From Ignavibacteria bacterium (GTDB taxonomy: Bacteria > Bacteroidota > Ignavibacteria > Tepidaquicellales > Tepidaquicellaceae), in contig JABAQZ010000016.1 of NCBI GenBank assembly GCA_019187405.1, positions 1-64,000 of the forward strand: DNA of 64,000 bases, in the 5' to 3' direction. Position 1 is the stretch's first letter. Every line of letters starts with the position of its first letter. A program made the position numbers and the translations under genes. Under the pieces are notes generated by a model. The model was not told where the DNA came from. It worked only from the letters and a program-made list of their open reading frames with translations, and ran no database searches. Of the stretch, positions 1 through 7,228 are shown piece by piece.

Positions 1-110
1 GCATACTTACACAGATGCTGAAACAAGTTCAGCATGACAGGGTCTTGTTCATCATGCATGCTGATGTCTGTACGTGAATACAGTACAGACTGCCACAGAT
101 GCTGAAACAA

Positions 111-190
111 GTTCAGCATGACAAGGTCTTGTTCAGCATGACAAGGTCTTGTTCAGCATGACAGGGTCTTGTTCATCATGACAAGGTGAT
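111..190. repeat. 20-bp tandem half-hairpin repeats in cluster A
   Basis: Four head-to-tail 20-bp units start at 111, 131, 151 and 171, each close to GTTCAGCATGACAAGGTCTT. Each unit equals the right arm of the main hairpin plus its right flank. The array therefore looks like expansion of half a palindrome, by slippage or unequal exchange. The last unit has diverged (ATCATG instead of AGCATG). Confidence 0.9.
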
Positions 191-232
191 TGTCATCCTG
201 AACATCCAATATGTCATCCCGAACATCCAATA
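191..232. repeat. 21-bp direct repeats carrying reverse half-sites
   Basis: Two 21-bp units start at 191 and 212 with the pattern TGTCATCCYGAACATCCAAT. They lead directly into the reverse hairpin at 237-257, which also begins TGTCATCCCGAA. Like the 20-bp array, each unit is one arm plus flank of the palindrome, but in reverse orientation. Confidence 0.85.
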
Positions 233-350
233 TGTCATCCCGAACTTGTTTCGGGATCTGCTGATGTCTGCACGTGAATACAGTACAGACTGCCACAGAT
301 GCTGAAACAAGTTCAGCATGACAGGGTCTTGTTCAGCATGACAGGGTGAC

Positions 351-514
351 CGTATAAATTCATTTCAGGAAAAACAGTTCTTACATCATCAATTCATTTA
401 ACAAAATCATATTAAGAAAACAATATATTTTACTGTCTTGGAAAGAAAATATCATTAAGTGTTTATTTATAAATGTATATCATTACTTATGTGAAAATAA
501 AATAATTTCATAAA
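351..514. other. AT-rich spacer upstream of the GIY-YIG gene
   Basis: Very AT-rich sequence between repeat cluster A and the nuclease start. I see no open frame, no Shine-Dalgarno sequence and no clear TAnnTTTG box. It should hold the promoter of the nuclease gene, but I cannot place it. Confidence 0.5.
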
Positions 515-823
515 ATGCAAGTATATTATGTTTATATTATGGCTAGTATTTCAAAAAAAATTTATATCGGAGTAACAAAAAATTTATTTAGAAGAGTATA
601 CGAACATAAACAAAAAACGAATAAAAGTTTTACAAGTAGATATAATATTACTAAACTGGTTTATTATGAATCAACAGATAATATTTATGGAGCTATATTA
701 AGAGAAAAGCAGTTGAAAAACTGGCATAGACAATGGAAAATTAATCTTATTGAATCAGTAAATAAAAATTGGATGGACTTAGCTTATGATTGGTATAATG
801 ACATAAGAATGGATTTTAAATAA
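515..823 (+). CDS. Small single-domain GIY-YIG nuclease
   Basis: A protein of 102 residues that consists almost entirely of a GIY-YIG endonuclease fold. The two half-motifs are YYVYIM near the N-terminus and KIYIGVTKNLFRR, whose Arg residues include the expected catalytic Arg. They are followed by YEHK, and the metal-binding Glu falls in LREKQLKNW. Family members cut or nick DNA; stand-alone versions of this type (YhbQ/UvrC-like) are mostly uncharacterised. No DNA-binding extension is visible. The ATG at 515 gives a start immediately before the motif; there is no Shine-Dalgarno sequence. The gene is more AT-rich than its neighbours and stands alone between two homologous palindromic repeat clusters, with no other gene inside. 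By analogy with REP-associated transposases it may act on those palindromes; this is inference. Catalytic residues look intact. Confidence 0.9.
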   Translation: MQVYYVYIMASISKKIYIGVTKNLFRRVYEHKQKTNKSFTSRYNITKLVYYESTDNIYGAILREKQLKNWHRQWKINLIESVNKNWMDLAYDWYNDIRMDFK

Positions 824-885
824 GAATGTCAAGAAAAGTGAGAGATGAAATGTGAAATTCTACTGGTATATAGCGTTTACTCAAT

Positions 886-1305
886 GCTTACTTACACAGA
901 TGCTGAAACAAGTTCAGCATGACAGGGTGTTGTTCAGCATGACAGGGTGTTGTTCAGCATGACAGGGTGTTGCTCAGCATGACAAGGTCTTGTTCAGCAT
1001 GACAGGGTGTTGTTCAGCATGCATGCTGATGTCTGCACGTGAATACAGTACAGACTGCCACAGATGCTGAAACAAGTTCAGCATGACAGGGTGTTGTTCA
1101 GCATGACAGGGTGATTGTCATCTCGAACATCCAATATGTCATCCCGAACTTGTTTCGGGATCTGCTGATGTATGCACGTGAATAAGTACAGACTGCCACA
1201 GATGCTGAAACAAGTTCAGCATGACAGGGTGATTGTCATCCCGAACATCCAATATGTCATCCCGAACATCCAATATGTCATCCTGAACTTGTTTCGGGAT
1301 CAGGT
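886..1305. repeat. Palindromic repeat cluster B
   Basis: Second copy of the composite array, downstream of the nuclease gene. Forward hairpins lie at 900-920, 1064-1084 and 1202-1222. Reverse hairpins lie at 1141-1161 (ATCCCGAA/TTCGGGAT) and 1280-1300 (ATCCTGAA/TTCGGGAT, one G-T wobble). The second hairpin type is at 1031-1055 and a decayed copy at about 1171-1193. The order is the same as in cluster A with one extra reverse unit at the end. The first 15 bases match bases 1-15 of the window with one mismatch, so A and B are direct duplicates flanking the gene. Confidence 0.95.
913..1020. repeat. 20-bp tandem half-hairpin repeats in cluster B
   Basis: The arm TTCAGCAT recurs exactly every 20 bp at 913, 933, 953, 973 (as CTCAGCAT), 993 and 1013, separated by GACAGGGTGTTG or GACAAGGTCTTG. 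This is the same half-palindrome expansion as in cluster A, but with more copies and a different majority spacer (GTGTTG against GTCTTG). The two arrays have therefore expanded or been homogenised separately. Confidence 0.9.
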
Positions 1306-1385
1306 GATGTTTCTATTTTAGCTTTCTTAAGTACTGCAGAAAAGAGTAATAGTTCTATTTTAAAAAATCTTTGAGTGAAATGATA

Positions 1386-2525
1386 TTATCCTGCTTTCTT
1401 TAGATTCTCTGCAGCTCTTTCAAGTGTTTCTTCTTTCTTAGCAAAACAGAAGCGAAGGACTTTGTGATCCGGTTTTTCTTTGTAAAAAACTGAAACCGGA
1501 ATCGAGGCAATTTTGAATTTTTCAGTCAGATGAAGTGCAAATTCAACATCATTGTCTTTTGATATATCTGAATAATCCAAGAGTTGGAAATATGTGCCAC
1601 TGCAATTTAACGGTTTGAATTTTGTATCTTTGATCAGCTCGAGGAAATAATTTCTTTTATCCTGATAAAATTTTTTCAGAGATTTTATTCTTCCTTTGTC
1701 TTTTATATATTCTGATAATGCATGCTGAAACGGAGTTGAAGTTGAAAATGTAAGAAACTGATGTACTTTTCTTAATTCTGATGTCAGATATTCAGGTGCA
1801 GTGCAGTATCCGACTTTCCAGCCTGTAATGTGATACGTTTTCCCGAAAGACGATACAACAAAAGACCTGTTAAACAAATCCTCATCTGAAATAAAGGATA
1901 AATGTTTTTTTCCGTCAAAGACTATATGTTCATACACTTCATCACTAAGCAGATAAATTTCATTTCCGGATATAATGTTTTTTAATTCAGCAATGTCATT
2001 CGCGTCCACAACTGAACATGCAGGATTATTTGGAGAATTTATAATTATCATCCGCGTCTTTTTTGTTAATGCGGAATTTACTTTAGCCCAGTTAATTTTA
2101 TATTCAGGAAATTCGAGAGAAATTCTTACACAGACTCCACCGTTGAGCAAGACTGCGGGCTCATAAGAATCATAAGAAGGATCAAACATAATTACCTCGT
2201 CTCCCGGTTTAATCACCGCGCTTATCGCAGCAAATAGAGCCTCGGTTGCACCTGAGGTTATGGTAATCTCTGTATCGGGATTAATACTTCGCGAGTAATT
2301 ATCATAAATTATTTCAGATATTCCTTCCTTTAGTAACATCAGACCAGCCATTGGAGCATACTGATTATGCTCATTACGGATTGCTTTATAAGTTAATTCA
2401 TTTAACAGCGGGTCAACGGGAAAATCAGGAAACCCCTGAGAAAGATTTATGGCATTATGCTTATTTGCCAATGCAGTCATTACTGTGAAAATAGTGGTCC
2501 CTATACCCGGCAGTTTTGATATCAA
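1386..2525 (-). CDS. Methionine-type aminotransferase (class I/II, YbdL-like)
   Basis: PLP-dependent fold-type I aminotransferase of 379 residues. It probably transaminates methionine and aromatic amino acids with a 2-oxo acid in the cytosol. The N-terminus SKLPGIGTTIF and INLSQGFPDFP are characteristic of the YbdL / kynurenine-oxoglutarate aminotransferase group. Further motifs are NQYAPMAG, SPNNPACSV (substrate and PLP contacts), SDEVYEHI (Asp for the pyridine nitrogen) and SSFGKTYHITGWKVGY with the Schiff-base Lys. The C-terminal LRFCFAKKEETL holds the carboxylate-binding Arg. The start is a TTG at 2525: an in-frame stop lies two codons upstream and the family N-terminus begins right there. 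It is monocistronic, and its 3-prime side runs into repeat cluster B. In this family YbdL-type activity often serves methionine salvage. Confidence 0.88.
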   Translation of the reverse strand: MISKLPGIGTTIFTVMTALANKHNAINLSQGFPDFPVDPLLNELTYKAIRNEHNQYAPMAGLMLLKEGISEIIYDNYSRSINPDTEITITSGATEALFAAISAVIKPGDEVIMFDPSYDSYEPAVLLNGGVCVRISLEFPEYKINWAKVNSALTKKTRMIIINSPNNPACSVVDANDIAELKNIISGNEIYLLSDEVYEHIVFDGKKHLSFISDEDLFNRSFVVSSFGKTYHITGWKVGYCTAPEYLTSELRKVHQFLTFSTSTPFQHALSEYIKDKGRIKSLKKFYQDKRNYFLELIKDTKFKPLNCSGTYFQLLDYSDISKDNDVEFALHLTEKFKIASIPVSVFYKEKPDHKVLRFCFAKKEETLERAAENLKKAG

Positions 2526-2602
2526 AGGTTAAAAATTAATTTGTTGCAATATGCAGAGTGTTAAAATTAAGTTCCACATCAATTAATATCTTTTTTTGAG
2601 AA

Positions 2603-3394
2603 TTGAATATCACATTACATAATTTAAAAGTTTCTATTATTATTGCAATTAAAAGCTTGATATTGAAAAAGTTAATTAATCTGTTTTTAAGAAAGTTAGG
2701 GTATGAACTTAAGACCATTTCTTCGCACAATCATTCCCAAAGTAAATTACTTGCAGAAGGTTTTCCGGAATATCTGAAAGAATCCCGTAAGGCAGGTATG
2801 GATGTAAATGATTTTATTAATTCAAAACTCGGAAATCCTGCTTACGATATTCAGATCATTCTTAAAAAAGAACTCTCTGAATTTAAAAGTCCCATTTTCT
2901 GTGAACTCGGAGTTGGTACCGGAAGATGGACAAAGGAAATTATTAAAATTCTTCATGATAGTCAGGATTGGAAAATATATGCAGTTGATCATTCCGAATG
3001 GATTGTTGATTTTCTAAAGAATTACTTTATAAATGAAAAAAATGTTATCCCGTTGCTTAATGACGGATTGACTCTTCCCTTTCCTGATAATAATTTCCTT
3101 GATCTGATTTTTTGTCAGGGTATGTTTATTGAATTAAAGTTATCTAATATAATGTCTTATGCTTTTGAATTTAGCAGAACATTGAAGCCAAACGGTATTG
3201 CAGTATTTAATTATATTGATCTAAAAACTGATAACGGATGGAATCATCTGCGTAAACAATCTACCATCCTCTCTTCTTGCTTTACATACCATACTACTGA
3301 GACAATAGACAGAATTTTTACCGAAGCCGGTTTTGTTAAAATTAAAAGTCTGCTGCTGGGCAACAGCACATATTCATATTTCAGAAAACTTTAA
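2603..3394 (+). CDS. Class I SAM-dependent methyltransferase
   Basis: Protein of up to 263 residues with a Rossmann methyltransferase core. Motif I is FCELGVGTGRW (SAM-binding glycine loop), motif II is IYAVDHSEW with the acidic ribose contact, followed by LPFPDNNFLDLIFCQG (motif IV region) and LKPNGIAVF (motif VI). The closest pattern is the Methyltransf_11/25 type, so small molecules, lipids or sugars are likelier substrates than DNA; the true substrate cannot be read from the sequence. The start is uncertain. The longest frame opens with TTG at 2603, giving an odd hydrophobic leader. A TTG at 2663 would give a conventional KKLINLFLRKLGYEL N-terminus and fits better. It is divergent from the aminotransferase and convergent with TerC, so it is probably a single-gene unit. 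Confidence 0.75.
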   Translation: MNITLHNLKVSIIIAIKSLILKKLINLFLRKLGYELKTISSHNHSQSKLLAEGFPEYLKESRKAGMDVNDFINSKLGNPAYDIQIILKKELSEFKSPIFCELGVGTGRWTKEIIKILHDSQDWKIYAVDHSEWIVDFLKNYFINEKNVIPLLNDGLTLPFPDNNFLDLIFCQGMFIELKLSNIMSYAFEFSRTLKPNGIAVFNYIDLKTDNGWNHLRKQSTILSSCFTYHTTETIDRIFTEAGFVKIKSLLLGNSTYSYFRKL

Positions 3395-3428
3395 TATTCT
3401 AAGTACATTATACATCTTTGCAATTCAA

Positions 3429-4163
3429 TCAGGCATTTTCCCTCTTTTTCTGATCTTTCTCTCTCATTTTTATATTTAACATTTCGACGATGAATGAAAA
3501 AGCCATAGCAAAGTACACATATCCTTTCGGCACTTCTATATGGAAACCTTCGACAAAAAGCAGAAGTCCTATCATGAGCAAAAATGCTAGCGCAAGCATT
3601 TTAATTGTTGGATGCTTGTGAATGAAATCGCTTACACTCTTTGCAAAAATAATCATAACTATCATCGAAATAATTATTGCGGTAATCATAATGATGATAT
3701 TATTTACAAGGCCGACCGCTGTAATAACAGAGTCGAGTGAAAAAACAATATCAATCATTATAATCTGAATTATCACATTCCAGAATTTTATATTCCCTTT
3801 CTTTTTTAATTCACCTTCGCTGCCTTCAAGCTTATCATGAATTTCAAGCGTGCTTTTTATAAGCAGAAAAATACCGCCTGCCATGAGTATCAGATCTCTT
3901 CCCGAAAATGAATGACCGAATAAAGTAATCAAAGGTTCTACCAAACCAGCAATCCAGGAAATAGTCAGAAGAAGTCCTATTCTGAAAATTAATGCAAGTG
4001 ATAGCCCGGTAACTCTTGCTTTTTCCTGAAGATTATCCTGAAGTTTACCGGTTAATATAGAAATGAAAATGATGTTGTCAATTCCAAGAACTATCTCTAA
4101 AAAAGTCAGCGTAGCCAGACTCACATAGGTTTCGGGCTGTGTAAACAATTCAAAAAAACTCAT
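3429..4163 (-). CDS. TerC-family integral membrane protein
   Basis: Polytopic inner-membrane protein of 244 residues, the usual size for the short TerC family. The two family hallmarks are visible: LEIVLGIDNIIFIS in the first helix and DIVFSLDSVITAVGL in the middle, each with the conserved Asp that sits in the membrane. About seven hydrophobic segments alternate with short loops, and a charged loop (KLEGSEGELKKKGN) lies in the centre. TerC proteins are linked to tellurite resistance, to metal (Mn) homeostasis and to metal loading of exported proteins; which applies here is unknown. The ATG lies 9 bases after the stop of the cyclase/STAND gene, so the two are probably co-transcribed. Confidence 0.88.
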   Translation of the reverse strand: MSFFELFTQPETYVSLATLTFLEIVLGIDNIIFISILTGKLQDNLQEKARVTGLSLALIFRIGLLLTISWIAGLVEPLITLFGHSFSGRDLILMAGGIFLLIKSTLEIHDKLEGSEGELKKKGNIKFWNVIIQIIMIDIVFSLDSVITAVGLVNNIIIMITAIIISMIVMIIFAKSVSDFIHKHPTIKMLALAFLLMIGLLLFVEGFHIEVPKGYVYFAMAFSFIVEMLNIKMREKDQKKRENA

Positions 4164-4172
4164 TGATCTAAT

Positions 4173-7160
4173 TTAAATTTTAAAAAAATTATTTGCGATA
4201 TAACTTCTGATTAAGTGTATAGCTTCTTTAGCTGATAATACATTTTGAAATTCTTTTAATTCTGAAACATTAGAATAACCGTGAATGTGAATATCCGATT
4301 TTGAGATTGGAGTATGAATTTCGTTTCTTAACTTAAATGCCGATGAAAGCAGAATTAATGAAGTTTCTTGTTGATTCATTTTTTTCATAATCAAGGCTAT
4401 GTTTTCAAAAATCTGAATGTAACCGTATTTATCATGTAGAAATTCAGCTATGTCTAATGCTTCAATAAGTTTTGCAAATGCTTCCTTATAATTTGATTTA
4501 TCTATCAAAATAACTGACTTCCAAATAAGACTTTTTTCAAATCCCCATCTACTTCCGGATATTTTGAATACATTCAGACATTTTTCAATAACTTTCAAAG
4601 AATCAGATTTCTTTGATTTGAAATAATTAATTACAGCAAGAAGAAGTAACTCATAAGTAATTCCCCATTCATTATATACTTCTTCCATAAGTTCTAATGC
4701 TTTAGTAAGTTTATATTCAGCATAATCTAAGTTCATTCTGCATAATTCAAGAAATCCGAAATTGGTAAAAATCCATCCCAAAAGCTGTTTGTCGTTAATG
4801 TTGCGGATAATTTCTATTGCTTCAAGAAAATTATTTTCCGCTTCATCATAATTACCCATAAAAGTATCAGCCCATGCAATGTTTGTTAAAACAAAACCTG
4901 TTCCCCGCTTGTCCTCAATCAACTTTCTCATTTTAAGACTGTAAAGGTTTGCATCTTTTGAAGCCAGAAAGTCGCCTTGCATTATCTTCATCCATCCGAG
5001 ATTGTTATAGAAAAGTGCAGAAGCTCTCTTGTCCTGAATATTTTTATTCAGCTCAAATATTTCATCCATCATTTTCTTTGCTTTTTCAAGTTCCCCGAGA
5101 TGAATGGAAACCCAGCTTAGATTGGCAAGAGTAAAGAGTATTCCAATATTATCATTCAACTCCTTATAAATGTTAAGGCTTTCTTTTATCAGAGGATAGG
5201 CAGTTTTGTAATCGCTTAGTTCATGCACTATTGTTCCGATTCCATTCAGCACTTTTGCGCGAAGAGATTTTAGTGAATCATCATAAGGCATTGACAGAAT
5301 ATTTTTTACGAGCTTATAATCATTATTCAGATTACCTCTGATTATCCAGAATCTCCACATAGAAGCGCAAAATTTTAAAGCAGTTTCTGTATCGCCTGAA
5401 GTTTCAGCTCTGCTCAATGCAGTTCTGATATTGCTCAAATCAGATTCGATCAGATCAAGCCAGTGTTTCAAATCTTTTCCTGTTAAATGCTTTTCAGCTT
5501 CTTCGGATAAAGCAAGGTAATAATCCGAATGTTTTCGGAATAATTCAGTTAAAAATTCTTTTTGCCCGGAAAGTTTTTCGAAAGCAAATTCTTTAATTGT
5601 TTCAAACATTGAATAACGGAGGTTTTCTGATTCATCATCTTTTCTTAATACCAGGCTCTTTTCAATTAAGTTCTGCATCGTATCCATTAATTCATTTTCA
5701 TCATCGATAATACCTTCCGAAAGAATCGATACTGCATCATACGAACATCCTCCTGTAAACACGGCTAAAAGTTCAAACAGTCTTTTCTCTTTATCACTTA
5801 ACAGTTCAAAGCTCCACATTATAGTATTTCGCAGTGTCTGATGGCGTTCGGGTCTGTCTGTCTGATTTCCTTTTAATAAATTCAGCTTGTCATTAAGTTT
5901 CTGAAGCAGCTGCTGCGGAGTAAACAGTTTCAATCTTGCGCAGGCAAGTTCAATGGCAAGAGGAATTCCGTCGAGCTGAATGCAGATTGCAGCAATTGCG
6001 GATGCATTGGAGTCTGTTGCTTTAAAAGCAGGCAATACTCTGACTGCTCTGTCAATGAAAAGCTTAATCGCATCAGAGCTCATTAAATTCTCAATATCTG
6101 CCGGTGATTTAAGATTGGGAAGTGAAAGCGGAGAAAGAGAGTACTCCTTTTCAAATTTTAAATTCAGAGGAATTCTGCTTGTAATAAGTAATTTCAATTC
6201 AGGACATTCTGATAACATGTTTACTATAAGTGCAGGGGTGCCACTAATCTGCTCAAAATTATCCAGCAATAATAATACGTTTTTAGTTTTCAGATAACCT
6301 GTAAGATTTGATTCGTTTGAATAATACTTTTCATTCAGGTTCATTGAAAAAGCTATAGACTCCGCAACCAGACTAATATCAAAAACAGAAGAAAGGTCAA
6401 CATAATAAACTCCGTTGTTAAATTCATTCTTCATCTCTTGGCACACATTCAATGCAAGACTGGTCTTACCCATTCCTCCCGGACCGGTTATCGTTATCAT
6501 TCTCTCTTCATTTCTAAAAGAGGAAATTATATAATCAATATCTTTTTCTCGTCCAATGAGTTTTACAATGTCAGACGGAAGGTTTGATATTGCCGCTGTA
6601 GCCGTATTAAGTTCAGGATAATCAATTTCAGAACCGGCATAGTTTATCTGATAAATTTTTTGAGGATAATTAAGGTCTTTTAGTTTATACTCTCCCAAAA
6701 ATTTCGAATCGGCTTCTGATATTAAATTATTTTTAACAATGTTAAATGCTGTATCGGATAAAAGAATCTGACCTCCGTGACCTGAAGACATAATTCTCGA
6801 TGCGATGTGAATATCATATCCTACATATCCGTTTTCGGTTATCTTTGCTTCGCCGGTATGGATGCCAGTGCGGATTTTAACGGTTGCATTGTCAGGCCAT
6901 TGCATACGGTTAATGCATTTCATAATTTCGATTGCCGAAGAAACTGCTTCGGTTGCAGAATCGAAGACGCAAAAAAATCCGTCACCTGCAGTATCAACTA
7001 CCTTTCCTTTGAATTTATCTACATTCTCTCTAATAATGTTGTGAAGTTCAGCATGAAGAGCGGAATATTTTTCCTTTAGTTCATAAAGAAGTTTTGTTGA
7101 TCCGACAACATCAGTAAAAAGAAATGCAAATGTTGATAATTTATCCCCGGATTTATTCAA
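4173..7160 (-). CDS. Class III nucleotide cyclase-STAND NTPase-TPR regulator (copy 1)
   Basis: Three-part signalling protein of 995 residues. Residues 8-170 form a class III cyclase domain with the metal-binding Asp pair at D17 (FLFTDVVGST) and D60 (TAGDGFF), then YVGYDIHIASRIMSSG and the closing YKLKDLNYPQKIYQI. A STAND/NB-ARC-like ATPase follows, with Walker A GPGGMGKT at 226-233, Walker B NVLLLLDNFEQ near 290 and GIPLAIELACARL. From about residue 560 onward there are helical TPR-like repeats (NLSWVSIHLGELEKAKKMM, NNLGWMKIMQGDF). There is no signal peptide, membrane helix or HTH, so it is cytosolic. Output may be cAMP or cGMP, gated by the ATPase; this is inference. The start is a TTG at 7160. 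A paralogue lies at 29791. TerC follows after 9 bases. Confidence 0.88.
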   Translation of the reverse strand: MNKSGDKLSTFAFLFTDVVGSTKLLYELKEKYSALHAELHNIIRENVDKFKGKVVDTAGDGFFCVFDSATEAVSSAIEIMKCINRMQWPDNATVKIRTGIHTGEAKITENGYVGYDIHIASRIMSSGHGGQILLSDTAFNIVKNNLISEADSKFLGEYKLKDLNYPQKIYQINYAGSEIDYPELNTATAAISNLPSDIVKLIGREKDIDYIISSFRNEERMITITGPGGMGKTSLALNVCQEMKNEFNNGVYYVDLSSVFDISLVAESIAFSMNLNEKYYSNESNLTGYLKTKNVLLLLDNFEQISGTPALIVNMLSECPELKLLITSRIPLNLKFEKEYSLSPLSLPNLKSPADIENLMSSDAIKLFIDRAVRVLPAFKATDSNASAIAAICIQLDGIPLAIELACARLKLFTPQQLLQKLNDKLNLLKGNQTDRPERHQTLRNTIMWSFELLSDKEKRLFELLAVFTGGCSYDAVSILSEGIIDDENELMDTMQNLIEKSLVLRKDDESENLRYSMFETIKEFAFEKLSGQKEFLTELFRKHSDYYLALSEEAEKHLTGKDLKHWLDLIESDLSNIRTALSRAETSGDTETALKFCASMWRFWIIRGNLNNDYKLVKNILSMPYDDSLKSLRAKVLNGIGTIVHELSDYKTAYPLIKESLNIYKELNDNIGILFTLANLSWVSIHLGELEKAKKMMDEIFELNKNIQDKRASALFYNNLGWMKIMQGDFLASKDANLYSLKMRKLIEDKRGTGFVLTNIAWADTFMGNYDEAENNFLEAIEIIRNINDKQLLGWIFTNFGFLELCRMNLDYAEYKLTKALELMEEVYNEWGITYELLLLAVINYFKSKKSDSLKVIEKCLNVFKISGSRWGFEKSLIWKSVILIDKSNYKEAFAKLIEALDIAEFLHDKYGYIQIFENIALIMKKMNQQETSLILLSSAFKLRNEIHTPISKSDIHIHGYSNVSELKEFQNVLSAKEAIHLIRSYIANNFFKI

Positions 7161-7228
7161 TACCGTAAAATTTCATTTTACAATGATATTTAAAACGGAT
7201 TTCAAACTTAATGCTTCAGCAAAAATTG

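Larger units (their letters stand above)
1..350. repeat. Palindromic repeat cluster A (cut by window start)
   Basis: Composite array of imperfect repeats. The main unit is a hairpin with 8-bp arms ATGCTGAA/TTCAGCAT around the loop ACAAG, preceded by CAG and followed by GACAGGG; copies lie at 15-35, 99-119 and 299-319. A reverse-orientation copy at 237-257 has arms ATCCCGAA/TTCGGGAT around CTTGT, the complement of the same loop. A second hairpin type, GTCTGTAC/GTACAGAC with a 9-nt loop, sits at 66-90; a one-mismatch copy (GTCTGCAC) is at 266-290. The order is forward, second type, forward, reverse, second type, forward. The 21-bp repeats at 191-232 carry half-sites. Homology with cluster B begins at base 1, so the left boundary lies outside the window. 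Confidence 0.95.

Noticed and set aside
1-1305. CRISPR array
   Set aside because: Repeats are of several lengths, occur in both orientations, and are separated by repeated rather than unique spacers; no cas genes are nearby.
2536-2730. 64-residue minus-strand frame
   Set aside because: Overlaps the methyltransferase start region in AT-rich DNA with no recognisable motif.
3429-7160. Tellurite-resistance island
   Set aside because: A single short TerC protein next to a signalling gene does not make a ter operon; no terZABDE genes are present.
4173-7160. Anti-phage defence system based on the STAND regulator
   Set aside because: There is no adjacent effector such as a nuclease or membrane pore; cyclase plus TPR architecture fits general signalling equally well.
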